Below, piece by piece: positions 1 to 9,500 of a stretch of 64,000 nt of DNA (positions are counted from its first letter, which is position 1; each line of letters begins with the position of its first letter). The position numbers and the translations under genes are program-made. Below the pieces are notes generated by a model that was not told where the DNA came from, did no database searches, and was given only the letters and a program-made list of their open reading frames with translations. The stretch spans positions 223,188-287,187 of the forward strand of contig NTJN01000001.1 in NCBI GenBank assembly GCA_002457515.1, in the 5' to 3' direction. The stretch is from Pelagibacterales bacterium MED-G40 (GTDB lineage Bacteria > Pseudomonadota > Alphaproteobacteria > Pelagibacterales > Pelagibacteraceae).

Positions 1-879
1 AGCTGGGTTTCTTATGCACCTCAAGCAGAACTTGCTAATAATAAAACTCATTGGCTTCAAACATCTTATGAAAATAATTGGTTCCCAACAGCACAGGCAT
101 TAGAAAAAAAAATAAAATCTATTAAGAGCAATAAAATTCTTTTAATATTAAATTCTCCTAATAATCCTTCAGGAACTATCTGTAATAATTTCAAAGAGTT
201 AGCACAAGTTGCTAGAGAAAATAAAATCATTATTTTGTCTGATGAAATTTATACAGATATAACTTTTAATAATAGATATGAGTCAATTTCAACTTATTAC
301 CCTGAAGGAACATTAATTAGCGGAGGATTAAGTAAGTGGTGTGGCGCTGGTGGATGGAGGTTGGGTTTTCTTGCTGCTCCGAGCGAGTTACATGATTTCT
401 TAATAAACGTAAAAGCAGTCGCCAGCGAGACTTACTCGACTGTTAATACTCCGGTTCAGTACGCCGCTGTTGAAGCTTATAATGGAGACTATGAGGATTA
501 TAAATTTAAAGTTAGAAATATATTAAATTCAGTGGGTCAATATGTATATAAAAAACTCAAATCCAATAAAATTTTTATGAATCCTCCTCAAGGTGGACTT
601 TATGTTATGCCTGAATTTATGAATTCAAAATTTAAATCATCTGCAGAGTTATGTGATGTTATTTTAAAAGATACTGGTGTTGCAATGTTGCCAGGTTCAG
701 ATTTTGGATTTAAAAAAGATAAAATGGTTACAAGATTGAGTTTTACAGATTTTGATGGAAAAAAATTTTTAGAGGGCATTAATACCCATAATCAACTAGA
801 AGATGAAGTTATTGAAAAATACGCACCAAATGTTGTAAAAGGTATAGAGGAGCTGTCAAAATGGTCCAAGAATTTGTAG
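1..879 (+). CDS. PLP-dependent class I/II aminotransferase, 5' end outside window
   Basis: The reading frame is open from base 1 to the stop at 879, so the N-terminal part lies outside the window. The visible 292 residues carry the fold-type I aminotransferase signatures: NSPNNPSGT at visible residues 51-59, SDEIYTD at 80-86 (the Asp that holds the PLP pyridine nitrogen), LSKWCGAGGWRLGF with the Schiff-base lysine at visible residue 112, and a C-terminal RLSFTDFDG whose Arg would bind the substrate carboxylate. It belongs to the aspartate/aromatic/methionine aminotransferase group; the amino-acid specificity cannot be read from this fragment. It is followed after 65 bp by a TAXI transporter gene, which may or may not share its promoter. 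Confidence 0.9.
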   Translation, partial: SWVSYAPQAELANNKTHWLQTSYENNWFPTAQALEKKIKSIKSNKILLILNSPNNPSGTICNNFKELAQVARENKIIILSDEIYTDITFNNRYESISTYYPEGTLISGGLSKWCGAGGWRLGFLAAPSELHDFLINVKAVASETYSTVNTPVQYAAVEAYNGDYEDYKFKVRNILNSVGQYVYKKLKSNKIFMNPPQGGLYVMPEFMNSKFKSSAELCDVILKDTGVAMLPGSDFGFKKDKMVTRLSFTDFDGKKFLEGINTHNQLEDEVIEKYAPNVVKGIEELSKWSKNL

Positions 880-944
880 TTTTCTCTTTACGCAAGTCTT
901 ACAAAATAGTTAAATCTTAAATTATAAACAAACGAGGGGTATAA

Positions 945-1949
945 ATGAAAAAAATAATATCAACGATATCTGCAATTTTAGTAACTTTGGCTTTTTCAAG
1001 CCCTATTACTTCAGTTGCAAACTCAGCTGAGTTCTTCACTATTGGAACAGGCGGTCCTACTGGAGTTTATTTCCAAACTGGTAACGCAATTTGTAAGATG
1101 TTACATAAATCAGCGATAAGTGCTGAACATGGAAGAAAAAAAGGAACAGCTAAAGGATACAGATGTACTGCTCCTTCTACTGGTGGTTCAAACTATAACA
1201 TTGGGCAAATCAAAGATGGTGAATTTCAATTTGGTGTAGCACAGTCAGACTGGCAGTTTCACGCAGTGAATGGTTCTAGTAAATGGGAAGGAAAACAGTT
1301 CAGTAATTTAAGAGCTGTATTTTCTGTACACAATGAACCTTTCCAAATTTGGGCTAGCAAAAAATCTAAAATTAAAGATTTTAAAGGCTTAAAAGGAAAA
1401 ACAGTAAACATCGGTAATCCAGGTTCTGGTCAAAGAGGAACAATGGAAGAGCTAATGAAAGCTATGGGAGTTGACAATAGTTACTTCAAAACAACTACTG
1501 AGTTAACTTCATCTGAGCAAGTTAAAGCTCTTTGCGACGGAAAAATAGATGCATTCGGATATTCAGTTGGATTTCCAAATGGCGCTATGGAGCAAGCAGC
1601 AACTTGTAAAGCAAAAGCTAGCCCAATTAATTTAACTGGTGCGCCAGTTCAAGGTTTAATTGACGGAGCTGACTATTATGCTAAAGCTGTAATTCCATCA
1701 GGGACTTACTCAAATCAGAAAAAAGATGCTACAACTTTTGGTGTTAAAGCAACAGTTGTTACAAGTGCAGATGTTTCTGAAGAGCTTGTATACTTAGTTA
1801 CAAAAGCAGTAATGGAAAACTTTGATGATTTCAGAGCTCAACATCCTGCTTTCGGACCTCTGGAAAAGAAAAATATGATAGCTGATGGTTTATCAGCTCC
1901 ATTACATCCAGGTGCTATTAAGTATTATAAAGAAGCTGGATTAATGTAA
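945..1949 (+). CDS. TAXI family TRAP transporter solute-binding protein
   Basis: Periplasmic substrate-binding component of a TRAP transporter of the TAXI class. Residues 1-28 form a Sec signal peptide (two Lys, hydrophobic core, likely cleavage after ANSA). The mature protein opens with the TAXI hallmark FTIGTGGPTGVYFQTG, and the 334-residue length is normal for the family. Four cysteines (AICKM, YRCTA, ALCDG, ATCKA) could form two disulfides in the periplasm. The start is supported by a good Shine-Dalgarno, GAGGGG, 5 nt before the ATG. The matching permease follows at 2026 but is separated by a strong terminator, which fits the usual need for excess binding protein. Members of the family bind amino acids such as glutamate and other carboxylates; the ligand here is unknown. 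Confidence 0.93.
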   Translation: MKKIISTISAILVTLAFSSPITSVANSAEFFTIGTGGPTGVYFQTGNAICKMLHKSAISAEHGRKKGTAKGYRCTAPSTGGSNYNIGQIKDGEFQFGVAQSDWQFHAVNGSSKWEGKQFSNLRAVFSVHNEPFQIWASKKSKIKDFKGLKGKTVNIGNPGSGQRGTMEELMKAMGVDNSYFKTTTELTSSEQVKALCDGKIDAFGYSVGFPNGAMEQAATCKAKASPINLTGAPVQGLIDGADYYAKAVIPSGTYSNQKKDATTFGVKATVVTSADVSEELVYLVTKAVMENFDDFRAQHPAFGPLEKKNMIADGLSAPLHPGAIKYYKEAGLM

Positions 1950-1970
1950 TTCAACTTTCTATTTTAACTA

Positions 1971-2003
1971 AAAAAGGCCCAATAATTTTTGGGCCTTTTT
2001 TTT
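1971..2003 (+). terminator. Rho-independent terminator between TRAP binding protein and permease
   Basis: The 11-nt arm at 1971-1981 (AAAAAGGCCCA) is perfectly complementary to 1990-2000, with an 8-nt AT-rich loop, followed by a T run to 2003. The GC core GGCCC/GGGCC stands out in this AT-rich sequence. It lies 21 bp after the binding-protein stop and 22 bp before the permease ATG, so read-through would set the ratio of binding protein to permease. The stem plus A/T flanks could also work on the opposite strand. Confidence 0.9.
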
Positions 2004-2025
2004 AGAATAATGTATTCTACTTAAA

Positions 2026-4353
2026 ATGAATCAAACTATTCAAAGTAAGATTAAAGACAGAATTCAAGAAGATATTTCTCCAACTCGCAATCTATCTGGT
2101 TTACATTTAAAAATAATTTTTAGTATAGCAATTCTTTGGACCTTATTTCAACTTTGGTATGCATCTCCATTTCCATTTTGGTTTAATTTTGGAATGTTTA
2201 AAGGTTTACCTGCAAGGGCAATACACTTGGGTTTTGCTTTAACCTTAACTTTTTTAATTTTTCCGATCACTAGAGGAAAAAAAATTTCAATTTTTGATAT
2301 TCTCATTAGTATTATTGCTGCATTTTGCTGTTTATACATATATTTCTTTTATGACGATCTCGTTAATAGAGGTGGAATACTTTTAATAAAAGAAATATTC
2401 GGATTTAAAGTTCCAGTAGAACTTATTATAGGCACCATTGGTATTATAATATTATTAGAAGCCACAAGACGAGCTATAGGATTACCTTTAGTTATAATTG
2501 CTATTTGCTTTCTATTATTTTCATATTTTGGGAAATACGCACCTGATATTATTTCTCATGGAGGTCTTTCTATAAAAAGATTAGTCGGATTTCAATGGTT
2601 TGATCAAGAAGCAATATTTGGGATACCAATTGGTGTTTCTGTAGATTTTATTTTCTTATTTGTACTTTTTGGAGCATTACTAGAAACTGCTGGAGGGGGG
2701 AAATATTTTTTAGATTTAGCATTTGCTATGGTTGGTAAAATGAGAGGAGGACCTGCTAAAGCTGCAATCCTAGGATCTGGAATGACAGGAATGATCTCAG
2801 GTTCATCAATCGCTAACACAGTTACAACAGGAACTTTTACAATTCCAATCATGAAAAAAACTGGTTTTTCACAAGAGAAAGCAGGAGCCATTGAAGTTTC
2901 ATCTTCAGTAAATGGGCAAATAATGCCCCCAGTTATGGGAGCTGCAGCATTTGTAATGGCAAGCTTCATAGGTGTTACTTATTTTGAAGTGGTAAAGCAT
3001 GCCTTTTTGCCTGCTGTAATTTCATATATCGCACTGTTTTATATATCTCATCTTGAAGCACTTAAATTAGGTCTCAAGGGCATGGATGATGCTGATGTCC
3101 CTCATTTAAAGAAAACTTTTTTATCCGGCCTTCATTTTTTAATACCTATTTTTGTTTTAATTTTTCTACTTGTTTACATGAGATACACTGCAGGTTTTTC
3201 TATTTTTTATGCAACTATTTCTTTAATCCTAGTGAATTTGATTAATCGTGTTATTAAAAACTCAGATTTTAAAATTGGCCTGATTGAGTGGTGGAACCAA
3301 ACTATTATAGGTCTGCAAAAAGGTGCAATCAATATGGTAGGAGTTGGAATTGCAATTGCGACAGCAGGCATAATAGTTGGAGCAGTTGGTTCTACAGGAT
3401 TAAGCACTAATTTAATTATAGTTATTGAGACAATAGCCAGAGACAATGTAATTATATTAATTTTATTAACTATTCTGCTTTGTTTACTTCTAGGTATGGG
3501 TCTTCCAACCACTGCAAATTATGTTGTAGTTGCCTCACTTATGGCTACCGTCCTAGTGGATGTTGGAAACGCTTCAGGGTACATCTTCCCCTTAATAGCT
3601 GTTCACTTATTTGTGTTTTATTTTGGTCTTATGGCCGACGTTACACCACCAGTTGGCTTAGCATCTTATGCTGCTGCTGCAATTTCTGGAGGCGATCCTT
3701 TAAAAACTGGGCTTCAAGCGATTTGGTACAGTCTAAGGACTGGTATTCTACCAATAGTATTTTTATTTAATCATGAACTTTTACTAATCGGTGTAGATAA
3801 TTTATGGCAAGCTTTAATGGTAATAATCACCTCTCTAATTGGAATTTTGATTTTTACTTCTGCAACTCAACAATGGTTTATTAATAAATTAAGATGGTAT
3901 GAAATTGTAGCCTTCTTAATTATTTCACTATCATTTTTAGCTCCAGATTATGTATTAAGTAAATTTTATCCCAAGTATAATGATCAAAAACTTACTGCCA
4001 AGAATATTCAAAGTTTAACATTAGACCCATCTAAAGAAGTTCACATTAAAGTTACAAGATTATCAGAGTATGGAGAAAGATATAAATTGTTTGTCATAGA
4101 TAAAGGAAAATTTGAAAATAAATATAATCTAAAAGAGTTTGGGGTAACTGTTTTTGAGGAAAATAACCAACTTAAAGTAGATAAATTAAATTGGAAAGGG
4201 GAAGCTAAAAAATCTGGAATACAAATAGGGGATATTATAAGCAATTTTAAAATTGAAAATCCAGAGCGTCCTAATAAAGCTATCGTCTATCCATTTGCTT
4301 CTTTTTTATTAATTATTTTTGGATATTTAAATTACAGAAGAAAGAAGAATTAA
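2026..4353 (+). CDS. TRAP transporter fused permease (DctQ-DctM type) with C-terminal DUF3394-like tail
   Basis: Membrane permease of the TAXI TRAP system, fusing the small (4 TM) and large (about 12 TM) subunits in one 775-residue chain, as is usual for TAXI systems. The N-terminal 150 residues hold the DctQ-like helices. The DctM-like part includes the conserved GSGMTGMISGSSIANT stretch near residue 248 and GLPTTANYVVVA near residue 490. After roughly residue 600 comes a soluble C-terminal region with a PDZ-like GxxAxxxGIQIGDII stretch and a last hydrophobic helix ending in RRKKN. A C-terminal DUF3394-type domain is known on TAXI permeases, but its role is not. It partners the binding protein at 945-1949 and uses an ion gradient for secondary uptake. 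Its stop overlaps the convergent thioesterase gene by 4 bp. Confidence 0.93.
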   Translation: MNQTIQSKIKDRIQEDISPTRNLSGLHLKIIFSIAILWTLFQLWYASPFPFWFNFGMFKGLPARAIHLGFALTLTFLIFPITRGKKISIFDILISIIAAFCCLYIYFFYDDLVNRGGILLIKEIFGFKVPVELIIGTIGIIILLEATRRAIGLPLVIIAICFLLFSYFGKYAPDIISHGGLSIKRLVGFQWFDQEAIFGIPIGVSVDFIFLFVLFGALLETAGGGKYFLDLAFAMVGKMRGGPAKAAILGSGMTGMISGSSIANTVTTGTFTIPIMKKTGFSQEKAGAIEVSSSVNGQIMPPVMGAAAFVMASFIGVTYFEVVKHAFLPAVISYIALFYISHLEALKLGLKGMDDADVPHLKKTFLSGLHFLIPIFVLIFLLVYMRYTAGFSIFYATISLILVNLINRVIKNSDFKIGLIEWWNQTIIGLQKGAINMVGVGIAIATAGIIVGAVGSTGLSTNLIIVIETIARDNVIILILLTILLCLLLGMGLPTTANYVVVASLMATVLVDVGNASGYIFPLIAVHLFVFYFGLMADVTPPVGLASYAAAAISGGDPLKTGLQAIWYSLRTGILPIVFLFNHELLLIGVDNLWQALMVIITSLIGILIFTSATQQWFINKLRWYEIVAFLIISLSFLAPDYVLSKFYPKYNDQKLTAKNIQSLTLDPSKEVHIKVTRLSEYGERYKLFVIDKGKFENKYNLKEFGVTVFEENNQLKVDKLNWKGEAKKSGIQIGDIISNFKIENPERPNKAIVYPFASFLLIIFGYLNYRRKKN

Positions 4354-4745
4354 GATTTTAAAATTTTCCAAATACCTGAAGCTGTAGCAACTATATTTTC
4401 TGAACTACTTATTTTACTAGTTATAAATACTAGAGTATTTGTTTTTCTTTGTATTTTGACTTTCGTTAAAAGTTTCTGGCCCAAACTAGCTGCTCTTATA
4501 AATTTCATTTCCAAAGAAATGGTTACACATCTTTTGTTTCCTGACACTTGATGAGCCGCATTACCCATTCCTGTATCTGCAACAAACATAAGAAATCCAC
4601 CATGAGCCATTTTTGCTGTATTAAGATGTATTTCTTTCACTTCACAATGATACTCGTAATTTGAGTCATCCAATTTTTTGCCTATCAAACCTCCAACGTG
4701 TGCAGAGTATCCTGATTTAGTTTCGTCCATATTTCCTTTTATCAT
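4350..4745 (-). CDS. PaaI/YdiI-like hotdog-fold thioesterase
   Basis: A small acyl-CoA thioesterase of the hotdog fold. The 131 residues include the family motif HGG at 48-50 with Asp57 (AHGGFLMFVADTG), the catalytic pattern of PaaI-type enzymes. The substrate cannot be predicted; aryl-CoA or short acyl-CoA hydrolysis is typical. The first ATG overlaps the upstream EamA gene by 29 bp; an alternative in-frame ATG at 4730 (MDETK) follows an AAAGGA stretch and would shorten the overlap to 14 bp. The two genes are probably translationally coupled. Confidence 0.85.
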   Translation of the reverse strand: MIKGNMDETKSGYSAHVGGLIGKKLDDSNYEYHCEVKEIHLNTAKMAHGGFLMFVADTGMGNAAHQVSGNKRCVTISLEMKFIRAASLGQKLLTKVKIQRKTNTLVFITSKISSSENIVATASGIWKILKS

Positions 4746-5619
4746 ACATTGGTGCCAGTTGTGAAAAAATAACAGCTGATAAGATTATAATTATTCCAAA
4801 GATTTTATATTCATTAAGGAACTGATCTAAAATAAACCAAGCTGCTATCGATGCAAAAACTCCCTCTAATGAAAATATTATTGCAGCCGGTGCTGGCGAT
4901 AAGTGTTGAAGAGCAATTATTTGAAGTAAAAATGCAAACCCACTAGATAAAATACCCGCATAAAGTAGTTCACCTGCTTCTAAAGATAAAAGTTTGAAAG
5001 AAATTAATTCTATTGAAGCCGCCGGTATAGCTGAAAGTATTGCTGCGATTAAACATTGGAAAGCTGCTATAGTTATTGGGTAATTAAATATTTTTAAAAA
5101 TTTTGATACATAAACAATATGAAGTGCCCAAAAAAAAGCTCCTACGACAACTAAAGAATCTCCAAGTCTTACTCTATAATTATCCAATTCACTTAAGAAC
5201 AATCCTCCTAGTAAACACATCATAACGGCTGGCCAAACAGATTTATGTATGCTTTTTGAAAAAAGAAAGTAAGCAAGCACTGGCACTATAACTACATATA
5301 AAACGGTAAATACTGCCGAGTTAGCTACATCAGTATATAATAAAGAAATTTGTTGAAATATATTTCCTCCTGCTAAAAAGAAACCTAATAAAAACATATT
5401 TGCTAGAATAATTTTAAAATTTGATTTTATTTTTACTATTTTTTTAAATTCAAAAATAAAAAAAAATGGTAATAAAGCAAAAAAACCCAAAAGCAATCTC
5501 GCAGCTGAAAAAGTCCAAGGACCTATGTAATCCATTCCAGTATCTTGGGCAATAAAAGCTGTACCCCATAGAAAAGAACATGAAACAGCACAAATTAATG
5601 AAAGTGTTCCTTTGTTCAT
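4717..5619 (-). CDS. EamA/DMT-family membrane transporter
   Basis: Inner-membrane permease of the drug/metabolite transporter superfamily. Its 300 residues form about ten hydrophobic helices in two EamA repeats. The first starts with CSFLWGTAFIAQ; the second ends near the conserved FSLEGVFASIAAWFILDQ stretch. Such proteins export amino acids, purines or other metabolites, and substrate cannot be read from sequence. The ATG lies directly after the stop codon of aceF (0-nt gap), so it is probably the third gene of the aceE-aceF transcript, with the thioesterase fourth. That suggests, but does not prove, a link to acyl or keto-acid overflow. Confidence 0.88.
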   Translation of the reverse strand: MNKGTLSLICAVSCSFLWGTAFIAQDTGMDYIGPWTFSAARLLLGFFALLPFFFIFEFKKIVKIKSNFKIILANMFLLGFFLAGGNIFQQISLLYTDVANSAVFTVLYVVIVPVLAYFLFSKSIHKSVWPAVMMCLLGGLFLSELDNYRVRLGDSLVVVGAFFWALHIVYVSKFLKIFNYPITIAAFQCLIAAILSAIPAASIELISFKLLSLEAGELLYAGILSSGFAFLLQIIALQHLSPAPAAIIFSLEGVFASIAAWFILDQFLNEYKIFGIIIILSAVIFSQLAPMYDKRKYGRN

Positions 5620-6534
5620 TTAAACTGCCAATTTGAAAGCAAAGTCTTTACCCAAACTTTCTCCTAGATGAACGCAAAATCTAGCACCTTCAGCACCATC
5701 AATTAATCTATGATCATAGGACAACGATATTGGAAGCATCTTTCTTATAATGAATTTACCATCAACTCTTTTTATTTTTTCAAAAGCTTTTCCTACACCA
5801 AGAATTGAAATTTCAGGCGGGTTAATAATTGGGGTAAAAAAGTTTCCTCCAATACCTCCTAAGCTTGAAATTGTCATTGATCCTCCAAAAAATTCTTTTT
5901 TTTTTATTTTCAATTCTCTACATAATTTACTTACTCTTTTTAACTCCTCATAAATTTCTCTAAGACTCAATTGATCAACATTTCTTATTTTTGGCACCAT
6001 TAAACCATGAGGTGTGTCCACAGCAAAACCAATATGAAAATATTTTTTAAAGATTATTTTGTTATTTTGGCTATCAAGAGATGCATTAAAATTAGGATAC
6101 TTTTTTAGTGCATTAACTACTGCTCTTGTTACAAAAGCAAGGGGACTAATTTTAATTTTTTCACCTGTGTAATGGTCTATTAAAGATGTTCGGAACTGTT
6201 CCATTTCTGTTATATCAATTTCATCATGTTGAGTTACATGAGGAATTTCTGTCCAAGATTTAACAAGTTGTGGACCAGATAATTTTTTAACTCTTGGTAG
6301 ATCTTTAACCTCTACTAAACCAAAAGCTTCGTGTGGATATTCCTCTATATCGATTTTTTTTTCAATTTTACCTTTATTTACAGAAACTTGGGATTTAACA
6401 AAATTTTTAATATCTTCTTCAGTTACCCTTCCAGACCTTTGAGTTCCAGAAACCTCATTAATATTTGTACCTAGTTCTCTCGCGAATTTTCTCACTTTAG
6501 GACTGGCAGATTTAACTTTTTTAGATTTTGACAT
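5620..6534 (-). CDS. aceF: Pyruvate dehydrogenase E2 (dihydrolipoamide acetyltransferase) lacking its lipoyl domain
   Basis: Transfers the acetyl group from lipoamide to CoA in the pyruvate dehydrogenase complex. The 304-residue chain begins directly with a peripheral-subunit-binding domain (about residues 10-48, KVRKFARELG and GRVTEEDIKNF). A linker and the catalytic trimer domain follow, with the active-site His275 and Asp279 in SYDHRLIDG. Typical E2 proteins are 400-650 residues and start with one to three lipoyl domains; none is present here. The missing domain is instead at the N-terminus of the E1 encoded 2 nt upstream. The core region looks intact, so the protein should be functional if E1 supplies the swinging arm. 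Confidence 0.92.
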   Translation of the reverse strand: MSKSKKVKSASPKVRKFARELGTNINEVSGTQRSGRVTEEDIKNFVKSQVSVNKGKIEKKIDIEEYPHEAFGLVEVKDLPRVKKLSGPQLVKSWTEIPHVTQHDEIDITEMEQFRTSLIDHYTGEKIKISPLAFVTRAVVNALKKYPNFNASLDSQNNKIIFKKYFHIGFAVDTPHGLMVPKIRNVDQLSLREIYEELKRVSKLCRELKIKKKEFFGGSMTISSLGGIGGNFFTPIINPPEISILGVGKAFEKIKRVDGKFIIRKMLPISLSYDHRLIDGAEGARFCVHLGESLGKDFAFKLAV

Positions 6535-6536
6535 TA

Positions 6537-9500
6537 TTAAAGTTTTGTTGGAAATAATTTTTCTTGATCAATATTATATTTTTTTATTGCATTTTTTGCG
6601 TCTGTAGAAGCAATTAACTGTTCATTCGCTAAAGCGCTCAATGTATAAGCAACTATATGTTCCTTATCTACCTCAAAAAATTTTCTTAAATTTTTTCTAG
6701 TATCACTTCTTCCATATCCATCTGTTCCTAAAGCATAAAATTGTTTATCAGTATAAGGTCTTATTTGGTCAGAGAAGGATCTAGTGTAGTCAGAAGCCGC
6801 AACTATAGGACCATCTCTTTTTTCAAAACACTTTTGAACATAGGATTTTTTTCTTTTTTCATTAGGATTTAAAAGATTCCATCTCTCAGTTTCCATGCCA
6901 TCTTTTCGTAATTCATTAAAACTAGTTACACTCCAAACGTCGGAATCAATATTGTAATCTTTTGATAAAATTTTTGCAGCAGCGATAATTTCTCTTAAAA
7001 TTGTTCCTGAACCCAATAATTGGACTTTTGTTTTCCCCTTATTATTATTTTCTTGAAATAAATATATTCCTTTGATTATGCCCTCATCGCATCCTTTTGG
7101 TTTTTCTGGATGAGGATAATTTTCATTCATAGCTGTGATGTAATAAAAAATATTTTCCTTTTTTTCATGCATTCTTCTAATTCCATCTCTTAGTATTATT
7201 CCCATCTCGTAAGTAAATGTTGGATCATAACTAACACAATTAGGAATATTAGAAGCTAACAAATGACTATGACCATCCTGGTGTTGCAACCCTTCTCCAG
7301 CTAAAGTTGTTCGACCAGCCGTAGCTCCAATTAAAAACCCTCTAGCTTGAGAATCTCCTGCAGCCCACGCTAAATCTCCAACTCGTTGAAAACCAAACAT
7401 AGAATAGAAAATATAAATTGGAATCATTTCTAAATCATGATTTGTATAAGATGTTCCAGCTGCAATCCAAGATGACATAGCACCTGACTCAGTTATTCCT
7501 TCCTCCAACACTTGACCGCTTTTATCTTCTCTGTAAGAACTTAGTTGCTCCGAATCCACTGGCTCATATTTTTGTCCTTCGTGAGCATATATTCCAATTT
7601 TTTGAAAAAAACCCTCCATACCAAAAGTTCTTGCCTCATCAGGAATGATTGGAACTAATCTTGGTGAAAAATTTTTGTCTCTAAGAAGAGCAGTGAGCAT
7701 TCGAACAAGCGCCATAGTTGTTGACATTTCTTTATCACCTGTGGACTTCATAAAAGGCTCAAAAATATCTTTAGGAGGTGTTTTTATTGCTTTAGCAAAA
7801 GATGATCTTTCTGGAATAAAACCACCAAGTTTTAATCTTTTATCTTTTAAATATTTTATTTCCTCAGAATTTTCATGTGGTTTAAAATATTCAATATTTT
7901 TTACTTGTTTGTCGGTTAGCGGAACACCGAATCTATCTCTGTAGTACAGCAAATCTTTTTCATCAAGTTTTTTTTGTTGATGGGTAGTGTTCATACTTTC
8001 CCCAGATTTACCCATACCATAACCTTTAATAGTTTTTGCCAAAATAACTGTTGGAGAGCCTTTATGCTGCATTGCTGTGTGATATGCCGCATAAACCTTA
8101 TGAGGATCATGTCCTCCTCTATTTAATTTCCAAATATCTTTATCGGTCATTGCAGATACTAATTCTTTTAATTCAGGATATTTTCCAAAAAATTTATCTC
8201 TAACATACGATCCACCTTTTGCTTTAAAAGCTTGATATTCTCCATCTACACACTCGTTCATTCTTTTTACTAGTAAACCAGTTTTATCTTTGGTTAATAA
8301 TTGATCCCAATACGAACCCCAAATCACCTTAATTACATTCCAGCCTGTACCTCTAAAACTTCCTTCAAGTTCTTGAATAATTTTCCCATTTCCTCTTACG
8401 GGTCCATCAAGTCTTTGAAGATTACAATTAATTACAAAAATTAAATTATCAAGTTTTTCTCTTGCAGCTAATCCAATTGCACCAAGTGATTCAGGTTCAT
8501 CCATTTCACCATCCCCTAGGAAGACCCAAATTTTTCTACCTTCATCTTTTACCAATCCTCTATTAATCAAATATTTTAGGAATCGCGCCTGATAAATTGC
8601 CATGATTGGCCCAAGACCCATAGAGACGGTTGGGAATTGCCAGAAGTTAGGCATTAACCATGGATGAGGATATGAAGACAATCCACCCGCAGAAACTTCT
8701 TGTCTAAAACCGTCTAACTGTTTTGCTGTTAGTCTTCCTTCTAAAAATGCTCGAGCATACATCCCTGGAGCTGAGTGTCCTTGAAAATAAATCAAGTCTC
8801 CTCCAAATTTATTATTTTTTGCTCTCCAAAAGTGATTCATTCCAACATCGTAAAGAGTAGCTGCTGAAGCAAAAGTTCCGATGTGACCACCAAGTTCAGA
8901 ACTTTTTTTATTAGCCTTTACAACCATAGCAGCTGCATTCCATCTAATGTAAGCTCTTATTTTTTTTTCAATATTTTGGTCTCCAGGTGATTTTATTTCA
9001 GATTCTGGCGGTATAGTATTTATATAAGGAGTAGTTCTAGTGTCTGGTAAAACCAAACCTGATTTATAAGCTTGATTTATAACTTTATTTAATAAATAAC
9101 TTGCTCTTGAGGGGCCATCATTTTCTATTACAGAATTAAGAGAATCAATCCACTCATTGGTTTCTTCAGGGTCTATATCGTCTTTAGAAGCTGGTGCTGC
9201 AAATACTTTTTTAACCTCCTTGATCGATTCCCCATCCTGTTTAATGACATTTTCAGTTTGTAAATTTCCATTAGTTTTCTGTTCATCTGTTTTTTCTGGC
9301 AACTTTTCAGTTTTGATTTCTTCTTTGGTTTCTGTTTCAGAATCTATCGCTTTGGCGCTGTCCATTGTTGCCAACAGGCTGCCTTGAGAAACTTTATCAC
9401 CCACTTTAACTTTTACTTCTTTAATTTTTCCAGTTTCTGGAGAAGGAACTTCTACACTTGATTTGTCACTCTCTATGGTAACTATTGGATCATTTTTTTT

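Noticed and set aside
3480..3770. Plus-strand 96-codon frame rich in Cys and Ser inside the permease
   Set aside because: It lies wholly inside the TRAP permease gene in another frame, has no Shine-Dalgarno and no family resemblance.
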